Shown here: piece by piece, positions 46,910 to 58,626 of the stretch
Layout: each line of letters begins with the position of its first letter
Position numbering within the stretch: the stretch's first letter is position 1
Source: Papaver somniferum
Lineage: Eukaryota > Streptophyta > Magnoliopsida > Ranunculales > Papaveraceae
Length of the DNA: 64,000 nt
Reading direction: 5' to 3'
Assembly: GCF_003573695.1 (NCBI RefSeq)
Contig: NW_020650971.1
Coordinates: forward strand, 1,860,984 to 1,924,983
Position numbers and translations under genes: made by a program
Notes under the pieces: model-generated
The model's input: the letters and a program-made list of their open reading frames with translations, nothing else
What the model was told of the DNA's origin: nothing
Database searches by the model: none

Positions 46910-49795
46910 ATGAAGTGTTTTCATTTCTCAAAAGATTTAGAAGAAGAAGATGGAGGAGAAGCGATAATTCCATCAAGGGTATCATCGAAAGTATCATGGG
47001 CAAGATCATTGAGTGTTGCATCGTCAAGTACTACTGCAGATGCTAGTCATAGACGTAATTCGGAGTATGATTCTTCAGATTATTCAAGGGATTTGAATGA
47101 TACAATAAATTTCCATGATTTTTTGTCTCAGAGAAGGTCTAATGAATTACATGTGTTTAAGTATGATGAATTGAGATGTGCTACTAGAGGGTTTAGTAGA
47201 AGTTTGATGATTGGGGAAGGTGGGTTTGGTTCTGTTTATAGAGGTGTTGTTAAGATTAATAATGATCTTAGTGATGAGGTAGATGATGAGGAGAAGTTGG
47301 ATGTTGCTATTAAACAGCTCAATCGGAATGGAATGCAGGCAAGGTCTTCGATTTAATTCCCCTTTCATCAATTTCGTCAGTTTTTTTTTTTAATTGATTT
47401 TTTATCTGTGAATTCTTGATTTTGCTGAATGGGTTTGTTACTGAATTGCAATCTCTCTGTTAGAACATGGAGAAATCAACAAATTTATGCATTTTCAGAT
47501 TATTTTTTTGTCAACATTAGCTGTTTGGGTTTACATGAATTTTGATATGTTAATTGATTGGTTTGTTATTGGAGTGTAATTAGCTTTATTTAGGCAACAA
47601 GGACCTTGCAAATTTTGCGGTTTGTTGTTCTTATTAGTGTACGAGTTAACAGGAGTATCAAATTTATAAGGTACTTGTGGAATTGGGAGAGGTGAAAACT
47701 ATGTAAGAAATGAATTAGGCGAGAACTAGTAGTTCATGTTTGAATAGAGAAGCAAGATATGTAGAGATCTAGATGGATAAGAATAAGTTCACTATTTTGT
47801 GCCACTGGTGCTTGTCCTTTGATGAAGCTAGAGTGGCATGTTCTAGAAAATTGTCATGCAATTTGTTAATAACTGGGGAAAAGTGGTGTTACCGGATCGG
47901 GAGAAGTGGCACGTAATCTTCACTGTATGGGTTCTAGAAATTGTTCCATCTCTCAGTTTACTTGCCCAATCGCCTCGTTGTGTTTATATATAACTCTTAA
48001 AGTAACTCAGCAACCAAGTTCTTAAGTTTGTTGGTAAAGGCGTTGATTCTTAATTTTCTCACGTCGTGCCAGAAGCTATGTTTGCATTTTCCAGATGGAA
48101 TTAGAGTGCATCAAAGTGTTCTCGGTTTGTTTCTGACGGATTTTGAGTAAGAGGTTTATTCTAATATTATTTACTTTATCTGATGGTTTGCCTGCTACTT
48201 TACCTTTTGTATTCAGGGGCACAAAGAGTGGATTACAGAAGTGAATTTCTTGGGTGTGGTTAAACATCCAAACCTTGTCAAATTAGTGGGGTATTGTGCC
48301 GAAGATGATGAAAGGGGTATGCAAAGACTCTTGGTTTACGAACTTATGAGAAATAAAAGCTTGGAAGACCATTTACTTGCTCGGGTACCTTCACCTCTGT
48401 CGTGGAAAATGAGATTACAAATTGCTCATGATGCTGCCTGCGGTTTAGCGTACCTTCATGAAGAAATGGATTTTCAGGTACCTCATTAATTTTGTGTTAC
48501 CTGGTAAAATAACTTAGTAATGTTGGCATCTGTTTAGTAGTAATCTACCTGACTTTCTACAGATAGTAATTGCAACTTCTATGGTAACACTTAATTTAGT
48601 ATTTAGTCGTAAAATCATGAACCATTTGAGCGTTCCTTCTCATACTGATTTGATATAGTTTGGGAGTAATCTTTCTTTACGTCTGAGAAAAGAGCTTCCT
48701 GCAGTTGGTGCTGTACTTTAGACGGTACAGTTTCTATGTGAACTTTGTCAAGCATCCAACCTATATTTCTATGTTTCTTTGGTACAGTTAATATTTCGGG
48801 ATTTTAAAACATCGAACATTCTGCTGGATGAAAATTTCACTGCAAAACTTTCAGACTTTGGGTTGGCCAGGCAAGGACCAGCTGAAGGACTTGGTCATGT
48901 TTCGACATCGGTAAGTTTCATAAATTTTGGAGTAATGTCTTTTTTGGATTAAGAGTTTGTTTTTCAGGAGTTTCGTTACCTTGCATTTAAAAGTCCTATA
49001 GACTAGTTTCTTGATTATAGAGTACGAAGAATACGTGTTCGTATATCTTCTTCGCAGACCATGTTTCAGATATGAATTTCATTACCCAGTACAATGTATC
49101 TAGCATGGTTGTTCATTGTGATTGGTTCTAGTCATCAGCCTCTAAGTTCTAATCCTCCTCTATATGGCGTTTTATTAGATGATAACCGTAATGAGCGTAA
49201 ATAGCACTGGTTGTTTAATTTTGTAGTGTATTTGGTTGAACAGGTTGTGGGTACAGTAGGGTACGCAGCTCCGGAGTACGTTCAAACAGGTAGACTGACA
49301 TCTAAAAGTGATGTTTGGAGTTTTGGTGTGGTTCTCTATGAACTCATCACAGGAAGACGATCAGTAGACAGAAATCTACCGAAGAGCGAGCAGAAACTCT
49401 TGGAATGGGTTAAGCCTTATGTATCAGGCTCCAAGAAATTCTATTTGATTATGGATCCACGGCTAGAAGGTCAGTATTGCATAAAATCAGCTCAAAAACT
49501 TGTTTCCTTAGCTAACAAGTGTCTCATGAAGCAACCGAAATCCCGTCCTAGAATGAGTGAAGTAGTAGAGATTCTTGGACAGATGATCATAGACACATCG
49601 TTACCAGAACCTGTTAAAATAGATGATAATTTGAAAGAAAATGAAGAACCTATTGTTGTGCCCGAACAACCAACAAAACAAAGTAATAGTTACCGGAAAA
49701 AAGTACTTGAATTCAAAGATTTGGTGAGTTTAAGAAGCAAAACTAGTGGGAAGTTAGATTGGAGAAATTGGACACCAGTGGTAAGAACATGGTGA
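46910..49795 (+). CDS. PCRK1: Receptor-like cytoplasmic kinase, PCRK/PBL type (RLCK-VII)
   Basis: Four exons, all phase 0: 46910-47338, 48217-48477, 48788-48910, 49244-49795, giving 454 aa. The N-terminus MKCFHFSKD resembles Arabidopsis PCRK1/PCRK2; Cys3 may be acylated, and there is no Gly2 for myristoylation. A Ser-rich linker precedes the kinase domain: glycine loop [10 protein letters not shown], lysine in VAIKQLNR, catalytic loop [11 protein letters not shown] in LSDFGLA, activation segment [30 protein letters not shown] and [10 protein letters not shown] are typical RLCK-VII words. The C-tail is basic, ending WTPVVRTW. An acidic insert ([11 protein letters not shown]) lies between strands 2 and 3. 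The first intron seems to use a GC donor (CAG/GCAAGG). Relatives act below immune receptors at the plasma membrane. No disabling change is seen. It could be a PBL paralogue rather than the PCRK1 orthologue. Confidence 0.92.
47339..48216 (+). other. Intron 1 of the kinase gene, GC-AG type
   Basis: Begins GCAAGG after CAG and ends TATTCAG. Conserved family residues (Q then GHKEW) meet exactly across these borders, so a GT donor nearby would break the frame or add residues. GC donors with an otherwise strong consensus are a known minor class. Confidence 0.7.
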
Positions 49796-51540
49796 TTACT
49801 CTAGATTATTAGTTAAACTTGTGGAGATGATGACAGAATGTTCTTCCATGAAAGGTCTCTTACGCGATTACAAGTATATGCGTTCAGTTTCAAACACAGT
49901 TTGTTATCTTTTGAGAGTGCAAGATACATTTAGCAATTCAGGAAGAAGGATGAATCTGTCTTTCTCTCCCAGTTCTTTTTCGTTGAAATTTTCTTTGTGT
50001 ATATAAGTCTATGGAGAAGGTATCTACTGAAAGTTCTTGGTTACCAAATATTCAATTCAATTATGTTTTTCCTTGATTTTGTCAAACATGTTTTGAGATG
50101 TAATTGCTCAACTACCGAAGAGTGACATATATGTAAACCATATCGGTGAACTTTCTTTGTCATCTATGTAATGTGACAACGACAACGATACACCTATTTT
50201 TTGCAACCTGTTTATTGTAGGATGTAATGTATATGTAAGTACAAGCAAATGTCAAGCAGTAGAATCTGCACCCAAATGCAACCACTTTTCTGTCATTCCT
50301 AAAGGGGGGCCTCCCAGGATGCTAACTTGCAGGTTATGCCAATCCTGAGCCATGGAGGGTGTAGATCCCATCGAGACATCAGCGCCTTTCTATTTTCTTA
50401 AATTATTATTATTGGAATCGAGACATCAGCCTCAGACGCCCAAAATTTCATGATTTATATGGGAGAATACCAGCTCTACTAAGGACTGATACCAGTCCAT
50501 ATACGACAAAAAGATCCTGGTATCAGCCATATAAATGTTGCAAAATTTTTAATGATCACAGCAGCCGATTTGGCTTGAAGTTTCCTTGCATGAATCTAGT
50601 ACAAGGTCCTATTTGGAGCCATCGTTGTTGTGTGTGGAGCCAGCCCCCAAGGATTTGGTGCTAGTAGATATAATGTTTATGTAGAGTTAAGACCCTGTTT
50701 GGGTGCAAGAACATTCTTTTGGATACCAAAATAGAAGTGTTCCCATTTATTCATAAGCAAAAATCAATCCCGGTTTAAAAAATGTTTTTATGTCACCAAA
50801 CTAATTTCTTGAAATCGAAAAACAACTTCTTAAACTGTATTCAAACACCCTGCATGCCAAAGAAGTAGCTTTTTCCCGAATGACTCTTTTTGTAAGAAGA
50901 TGAACTCTAAGACAACTAAATGAATTTCGTTTTAGCCATCTTATAATCAACGTGACAGTGGCACGACTACTCAAAGCAATAAAGAACATGATTAAGGGGA
51001 TTTAACTTAGGTTAGCAGTAAAGAAGATTAATAAATAACATGGGCTGAAAGTTTCTTAGCTAAGCAAGAGATATAAAAGTCCCTTTTAGCAGACATTAGA
51101 TTTCAACTTTATTGATTTGTTTTTCACAGAAACTTTCACATTTGGATAACGTTGATGGGCGGCTATTGCTTAGATATGTTATCTTAACTACACAAATTTT
51201 ACAAAAAGAAATCATGTAATATAAAAGTGTGCAAATCATAGACATTGGTCGGATGATTCTGAGAATCTTCCAACATTTTTAACTTCCATGGAAGTGGTAA
51301 TTGTATGCAATGTATCGGTAGAAAATGCAATAGGTGTCGCCCTTGTGGGTATGTTTTAGCGGAATTTGGTGCTTCAACTCAGCGACAGAAGTAGGATTGA
51401 AAATCTGGGTGCTAAAATAGTAGGTTGGGTTAAGATTGGTTAGATCAGTAGATCAAAGGATTCGCAGCCGCCGAACGCCTTGCAGTTTCATTGTCTCTAT
51501 TTCTAGCACAAGGCCCAATTTGTAGGGACTTTAGTTATCT
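49796..51540. other. Intergenic region downstream of the kinase gene
   Basis: The first several hundred bases probably hold the 3' UTR. There is no gene. The segment 51017-51168 is the inverted partner of 44415-44588 (shared words GAAAGTTTCTTAGCT and CTTTTAGCAGACA). Words CCTGTTTGGGTGCAA near 50690 and CAAACACCCTGCATG near 50845 may be ends of a small MITE. Confidence 0.45.
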
Positions 51541-51586
51541 AGGAACGATTTTTTGGGACCAGTCTTTTTTGGGACCATTGTTTTAT
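51541..51586 (+). repeat. Left terminal inverted repeat of the MULE
   Basis: Matches the complement of 59780-59820. Both have GGGACC, GTCTTTTT and GGGACCATTGTTTTAT in the same order. Confidence 0.8.
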
Positions 51587-51882
51587 AAGGCCATCTACCC
51601 TATACTTATAAAGGATGTCCTAAAGTAGTGACATTATCAATTTGCCTTTAACCCTAATTAAAATTAAAATTAAACTAAGAACTACCAAATTTAACCTAAT
51701 CCTAAACTATTAACAAAAACCAAAAATCAGACCTTCCCCTACCCCAGTAGCCGCACAGAAATTTTTTTTGAGATTTTTTTTTTCCTTCTCTTCTTCTTCT
51801 TCTTCTTCTTGTTCTTCTTCTTCTTCTTCCTTTCAACATCGTTTTTATTGATTAATCGTCGATTAATCAATCGAATATAAGA

Positions 51883-54800
51883 ATGGTTCTTCGAAAGAAA
51901 ACCCCAAGACTCCCTGGAAAAGGTCCCGATTTAGCACATCTAGCAAATCAGTCAAGTGAATTAGAGATTTATAAAAAAGTGGAACCGGAAGGTGAAGTCA
52001 TAATCGGCTATAATAGACGCTTGAAGAACCCTGAAACTGACATGGCAAAGATCCGCAGGTATTTTCAACCAAACCCATTACTTTTAATTTGATTTTGATT
52101 CGTTTAATTGAATAAAAATCATCAAAATAGAGTTCATATGGAAGTTACAGTGCCTTGTTCGGTTAGAACGCGTTTCACAAAAACCCTAGTTTCATAACCG
52201 AACTTCCTGAAAGGAAGAACACGAAGAACATTTCGGTCCCATAGGATTTAAAATTAGGTTACCGAACTGCGGGTTCGGTTGGTTCGCAAATTTTTTTAAA
52301 ACTATATTGTAACCGAACTCGACCCATATTACAAAAAAAAAAAATTCCAATGTAACTGAACTGTGCTATTTTTCACACTATGTTGAGTTCTCATATACCG
52401 AAATTTTCCAACTCTGTTCGGTTGGTTCGCAAATTTTTTAAAACATATTACAAAAAAAAATAAAAATAAAAATAAAATCCAATGTAACCAAACTTTGCTA
52501 CTTTTCACAGTGTGTTAAGTTATGATTTAACCGAACTTTGCCCATTATGTTCGGTTCGTTCGCAAAAAACCTTGACAAACCGAACTCTACCCTATTCAAG
52601 TAATTGTGGAGTTCAGTTTGTTCGCAAAAAATCTGTACTAACCGGAACTCTTCCCTGGAACACAATTTTTTTTTTAGAGTTGGCCTATTTTTCGTGAATT
52701 TTTCCTACTAACCAAACCTTACGCTAAGAATCCTTATGTTGCATCTGATTCAGTCAATCATTTATCGGTTAAGCTAATATCTTTTGTTTTCTTGATTAGT
52801 CGGAAAGGAAAAAAATCAAACCAACCTTTACTGGAAGATCTGAGAACTCCCACGCCTCGAGGCAAAGTACACTGTGGTGCCGGTAAGCGTGGAACCAAAA
52901 ATGCTAAGTATGGAGGTGGCTCATTACCGGGTGTTGTCATCCAAGATGCTGTCAATAGAGATAATGTTGACAATGTAATCCAACAAGTTAATGAAGCGAT
53001 TGTGGAAGAGATGGGCAATCAAGAACATAATCAAGGTGGAGAAGAGGAACCAGCTGAAAAAGAAGAAGGAAATAAGGATGACAATGATGACGGTGAAGAA
53101 GATGAGGAAGATGGAGATAAGTATGGAGATAATGAAGATGACGAATCAGAGGAGGACTCAGATGAATAGGAAGAGGAACAAATAGAAATAGTTAAAAAAA
53201 AACCCTAGAAAGACGCCTAAAAATCCTTGTGCTAGATATGCATATACTCCTGATGACGATTTGTGTTTGCCGCCAAAGAACCCAACTTATGGTACTCCAA
53301 GAGATGGAGGGGGGTATTGTTTGGCTACAAAAACTCATAGGCTGCCAAGATCTTTGCGACAAAGGTATTGAATCTTAACCATCAAGATTTCTCAGTCATT
53401 TTTTTATATTTTGACATATATTTTTCTATATATATTAGTATATAAGATATGATGTTGTTTTTGTAGGATCATAATAATGTTGTTTGTGTTTTGAAACATC
53501 AAAAGAACAAGATATGGAGTATAGAGAATGAGTGTGATGAGGTCCAGTTGGCGGTATTTGATTGTATATTATGGAAAGGGATACAACATGTGCACCAAAA
53601 ATTTGATGCTGTCACTGTTTCTGCATTTTCCAAGAGGGTTTATCGAGAGACGGATACCTTTCATATACCGTTTGGAGAGATGGCAATAACTCTGGATAAT
53701 TGTTTTAGAATCACATGCCTACCAATTACGGGAACAAGTGTTCGACATGGCTACGATCCCTCGATGAGTTACGAACTTCTTGAAAAGTTGGTCGAAAAGT
53801 GTCTAGGATGGAGAGCTGACATGGCACAATGTGAGTTTAGACGAGCTGCAAAAGAACCTAAGGAAGGTGATGATTATAATGAGTTTGAGGAAGACCGCAC
53901 GTACAAGAAGAAGTTTAAAAAGATCAAGATGAAAGTCTTGTTTGAGGAGTTTTCAGGGACGAAAGATTTGGTTGCTCAAGGAAAGTTGGTGATGACATCG
54001 GAGAATATTAAGCACCATGTGACTGCTTATTTATTATATCAACTAGGAAACATTTTCTTCCCCGACACTTCAGGTCACGTGGTAAATGCCTATTACCTCC
54101 AGCTATTGGACCCCCTTGATCAGGTGAACAACTACTGTTGGGGCATTGCGGTTATTTCATTCGTTCAAGCGGAGCTCAGAAAAGCTTCGAGGCTTAAGAG
54201 TCGTTTTTTTTGGAGGATTATACACCCTTGTTCGGGTACCCCGTTAAATTATCCTTTCTGTGTTTCAAGATATATTTGAGAACAAAATGAACTTTGTTTT
54301 TGATAAGTGAATGAATGTGTATTGTTACTAATCATACTGCGAATGTATCATTTGTGGCTTCTTCTCATAGGTTTAGGTGTACGACCACTTCCCTAAACTG
54401 AAATTGTCTCATGCTCACACTCCTTGGCCTTATGGGAAGCCTACAACTGGTAAATATGAATTTTTGAACTCACAGGACAAGGGTAAGAAAAACAAGGTTT
54501 TGAGGTTGATGGGGACATTGGATAATAAAACGGTTGAAGATCAGATGAAGAAGAGGAAGATGTTTAGGTTGTTGATTTCTTACCTATCGCGGGTTGTAAT
54601 AGACCGTTGTTTTATCCTGGCGGTTGTACAATGTATAATCCTCGAAGAGTATTGAGACAACTTTCTTGTGTCCAAAGTGTCCCACAAGAGGAAAACTTCA
54701 ACTTCAAGGTGAAGAAGCGGGGAAATAATAACACCGAAAATAATTTTGTTCCAAAATACGAACCTTCTCCATCAGTGGACCAATGAAACAACTTTGGGAA

Positions 54801-55403
54801 TTATCTTATTCCAGTTGAAGAGTGTCAAGATTCGTATGATGAGCCAAATGCTGCTGACGAGGGATATATGGAATGATATGAAATTTTTTCTCATACTCGT
54901 ATAATAAAAAGAGTCCAACAAGCCCGTGCTGAAAAAGTGAGGCTCAGAAAATTATGAAGCATACCCATACCTGTGGTAATGAGGCCTTGATCTTATGGAA
55001 TTCGGCGGTAAGATATTTACTCTTATTTATTCTTTTCAAAATGTTATAAAATATTGAAAAGTAATAGTTATTTATGCTTTTGATTGCAAAAAGGTGAAGT
55101 CAAGTGTTAAATTGTTGAAGAAAATGATGGAAAAAATACGAAGTGTAAAGCCGATGAACACTCGAGAACAAACAGACCTCTACGACCAATGTACTAATGT
55201 TTTTTCACCCAACATTGTTGATCCAAGACAGGTTGATCCAATCTAGACCATGACAGTGAAGAGGAGTCGCCGAGAAGGGGAAGGTTCAAGTCGGATGGTT
55301 GAACAACAAAGCAGTGGAGATGACACTCCTAGTGAAGAAGGACGAGCTAAAGCTCCTAAACACAAGAGTAGAAAAGTTTCTCGTAATGGTCGTCGTCAAT
55401 GAG
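51883..55403 (+). pseudogene. Plant mobile domain (PMD) gene of the MULE
   Basis: Exon 1 51883-52058 (MVLRKKTPRLPGKGPDL), donor GTATTT; exon 2 from 52800, with a Glu/Asp-rich tail to 53169; a coding-like stretch to about 53364 (ARYAYTPDDDLCLPPKN); exon 3 from 53467. Exon 3 has the PMD signature, DTFHIPFGEMAITLDNCFRI followed by LPITGTSVRHGYD, and later YLLYQLGNIFFPDTSGHVVN. PMD proteins occur in MULEs, in other plant transposons and in host silencing factors. Breaks: TAG at 53167, a frame change before 53215, a donor apparently changed to AT near 54270, and several stops after 54656 (RPLFYPGGCTMYN region). Intron 1 is full of GTTCGGTT motifs. The product is lost. Confidence 0.75.
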
Positions 55404-55430
55404 TGATTGCAACAATTAGTACTTTGGTTT

Positions 55431-55535
55431 CTTATGTTTAGAAAATATTTTTATTGCGGATTTGGTAGTTTTTTTTCTTATGTTTGGAAGACATTTTTAT
55501 TGCGGATTTGGTAGTTTGTTTTCTTATGTTCGTGT
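55431..55535. repeat. Two-copy tandem repeat
   Basis: A unit of about 53 bp (core ATTTTTATTGCGGATTTGGT, then AGTT) is present twice, in the 3' flank of the PMD gene. Confidence 0.8.
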
Positions 55536-55627
55536 GCTTCCAAAAAAATAGTTATGGTATTCTTATGTTCGGCTGTTAGACACATAAGTTTTTCATTACG
55601 TTAAAATTATTTAGATACAATAAGGTA

Positions 55628-55715
55628 GTTCGGTTAGTAGGCAAAATTTGCGAACAAACCGAACTTTGATGTCTCAAAGTTCGGTTTGTTCGCAAATTTG
55701 GCCTACTAACCGAAT
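55628..55715. repeat. Near-perfect hairpin with 42-bp arms
   Basis: Arms 55628-55669 and 55674-55715 are complementary with about two mismatches and a 4-base loop (TGTC). Each arm carries two AACCGAAC-type words, one of them degenerate at the outer end of the right arm. It lies between the two converging MULE genes. A transcript would fold into a long stem. Confidence 0.9.
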
Positions 55716-56794
55716 TCAACAGTTAAAAAAAATTCAGAAGTTACAAAGTTGTATTCGGTAACCTAGTAAAAAATGGAAGGTAATCGAACTTATGTGTTCG
55801 GTTACCTGCAAAAAATTGGTATGTAACCGAACCATGGGGTTCCAAAACCATTCCTAATCAGCTGAAGTTCGGTTACCTACAGAATTTACCAGGAAAATGA
55901 ACAAACAAGTTCGGTTACCTGCCATTTTTTACCAGGTAACCGAATACAACTCTGGAACTTCAGATTTTTTGTGGTTTGTAAAGTTCGGTTACATAGGATT
56001 TGTCGAACCAACCGAACTTTAATTTTGAAATTATAAAGTACTTTATCTGACACAAATATCAAGTAACGACTATTTTTATAGAAGTTATACACCTCAGTGG
56101 TATATATATTTGTTTCATAGTTAACATTTTGTTTCAAAATCTTCTAAAAATGGCAGCTAGCTAGTCCTAAATTTACTCTAGATGAAGATCTTTCTCTTTG
56201 TAGAAAACTACATACTATACTATCCAAAGAGGGGTGAAGAACGAAAAATGAATGGTATTATGAGTCAAAGTTGTTGGGGGGAAATTCATGAGAAATTCTG
56301 CTTCGACATAACAAACCCTCATAACCGTGATCATATAGCTTTGTTCATTCGATTTGGAAAGAATAAAGATAGAGTTGTGGAATTTATGGCTTTATTTCGT
56401 ATTCTAATTAAGGCGGTATCGACTTAGGGGTGAAACATTCGACGAAATCATTTTAACATCAAAAAATGAATGGCGAAGATGGAAGAGAAAGAATTTCAAA
56501 TATGAAGATCATTTCTGCATCCTTAAATACTTTTTCATAATGCGTTTCGGATATTAAATGTTATGTAATTTTTTTCGGCAATGTCCTATAATAGTTCGTC
56601 AATGTCCCTTAATTTCATTTCCTAACCGAACTTCTGTCTGTAATAGTTCGGAGATATCCTGTAATCTAAGTTCCTAACCGAATTTCTATAAGCTGCATTG
56701 TAAAAAACCAAAAAATAAGACCAAATTACAAAAAACACAATCTTTAATTCATATGTTGATGTTCAAAGCATACTTAGTTTAATTAATGGTACAT

Positions 56795-57637
56795 TTAATC
56801 ATCCTCAAGGGAAATTGAACCTTCGTGTATAATTTTGTCTGAATCCTTCAAAGCTTTCCGCATCTCCATGTTATGCTCATACATAATGCACCAACCCAAC
56901 ATTGTGTCGGGGTTAAATCCACGCGAATAAGAGTTTCCGCATATCAGAGGCAATGGACAATTGTCTTCTAACCGGAGTCCTATAAAATGGTTGTTGTTAA
57001 TCAACGCCGTCACCACTCTCCTACGTTTAAGTTTCTCGACACATATGGTTGTTTTCGGAGTTTATGTGAAACTAGCACCTTTTGAGAAATAGTGAACCAT
57101 GCAATTGAATTCGGCAATTAAGTGCCCACATATCGGCATGCCCATGCAATGATCCCTTGTGATTGGGTTGCCCCTGTGGAGATGGATTTGATACCTAACA
57201 AACTGCATATTGAGACTAGCATCCCCGTCGGACAACATTGTCTTGTAAAATTCCGGTTTCTCCTTTAGATTCATCAACAACCTTTGCCGGACATAAGTGA
57301 TTTGATTATCATTATATAGCTTTGGACCTTGAGAGAAAGGCTCTAGTTTTTGTACGATAACATGGAAACCGCAATTACCATCCGGAGGGACGTCATCGGT
57401 GGATATGACGTACTTTCTAATGTAAGGAGGTAGCTCTTCCAAGTAGCTTTTATCAACAAGAGGTGGTGTATCATCAATTGGTTGACTCCTTTCTGGGATG
57501 CGGCATATTGGAGCCTTTAGCTTCACGGCTCGTTGAATTGGTTGGCTAAGTTCCGATGGAGTAGGTGGGGTTGGTGGAGAGTGTAACATCGGTCCTTTTT
57601 TCTTCATATCCCGTTCACTTGTTTTGCCCTTTTTCAT
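56795..57637 (-). pseudogene. OTU-like cysteine protease domain of the MULE
   Basis: On minus from ATG at 57637 (MKKGKTSERDMKKKG) there is a proline-rich linker, then the OTU core: PPDGNCGFHVIV with the nucleophile Cys (about residue 88), and later INNNHFIGLRLEDNCPLPL with the expected His. One TAA at 57062 splits an otherwise continuous frame that ends at 56795. OTU proteases remove ubiquitin-type modifiers; both visible catalytic residues are kept. It follows the truncated transposase by about 25 bases in another frame, as if the C-terminal half of the transposase had been deleted and the two parts brought together. It may once have been one fused polypeptide or a spliced product. Confidence 0.75.
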
Positions 57638-57659
57638 AATATTCCTAGCAATTTTCTTA

Positions 57660-58626
57660 GAATCATCTTGCGTTCATTAATGCTACTTCATTGTCCGTCA
57701 CTATAACCCCGGGGATATCATCATCTCGGTATATGGCCTTCAATTGTTGTAGCGCCCAAGTGTAAACTGGTTCTTGCTCATCTTGTAAAGAACAAAAAGC
57801 AACGGTAAACAATGACTTCGTCGAGGTACGACCAACAATGTTCAACAATGGCATCTCGTATTTGTTAGTCTTGTAAGTGCAATACATTATAAGAACTTGA
57901 TGGAAGCATTGAGCCAATTGAACACTCTTCGGATGCGCAATGAAGAGATGCGTTATTTCTTCTTCCGGACCTACCTTATTTTGAACCGCGTAGCCTTTCT
58001 CTTGATCGCAAAAAAACAATTTTTGCATAACTTTTCTATCATTCCATTCATTCCTTTTAATTGTCTCAATTGCATTGTAAATGGTGGTCAATGATGATAT
58101 GTTATCCTTGTTATCATCCTTTAGTAAGCGAAGCATATTAAGTGGTGAAATACCCATTCTCCTATACTTAGCTATTTTCTCCATTTCTTCAGGAGTGAGC
58201 CTTGCGGCCATTGAATGTCCTTCAAGATGATCCGGACGAGGGTGGTTATGATGACCTTCCACCTTATCCATAGATAGAACCCATCCATCCATTTTTTTGC
58301 ACTTATTAAATACTATCTTGAACGAACACTTCATTTTCTTTGAGCACGTTGTGTTCTTCCTCGTCGTCTTTCCTTTATACACATAACCCTTCCTCTTGTG
58401 ACTAACATCCGGATCTCCACTTCTCTCACAAACCATTTCAAAAAGAGTTTTGCTTTCTTTTCCATACAAAACTAATACGCACATGGCTTTCTTGGCATGC
58501 TCTGTAGCGCAATTCTTCGTATCAAAGGTTGATCAAATACCAAATCATTGACACAGTGATGGGATGTATCTTCGAACAACATATCAACCGGGAAAGGTTG
58601 ATCATCCATTGGTAAAGGCATTCAAT
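57660..58626 (-). pseudogene. FAR1-like MULE transposase, truncated
   Basis: After an acceptor at 58627-58628, a short coding-like stretch (FPVDMLFEDTSHHCVNDLVF) changes frame near 58545 into NCATEHAKKAMCVLVLYG. A FAR1-type zinc finger follows (CERSGDPD, CSKKMKCSFK, EGHHNHP), then the start of the MULE DDE domain: FIAHPKSVQLAQCFHQVLIM, then YCTYKTNKYEMPLLNIVG, VAFCSLQDEQEPVYTWAL, GVIVTDNEVALMNA. Where relatives have Asp before CTYKTN this copy has Tyr (TAT). The second Asp is present (VTDNE). The part with the third catalytic residue and the SWIM finger is missing; the frame stops at about 57663. It could not be catalytic. Confidence 0.78.

Noticed and set aside
50690..50860. Tourist-like MITE
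   Set aside because: The supposed ends CCTGTTTGGG and its partner match too poorly and lack a clear target duplication.
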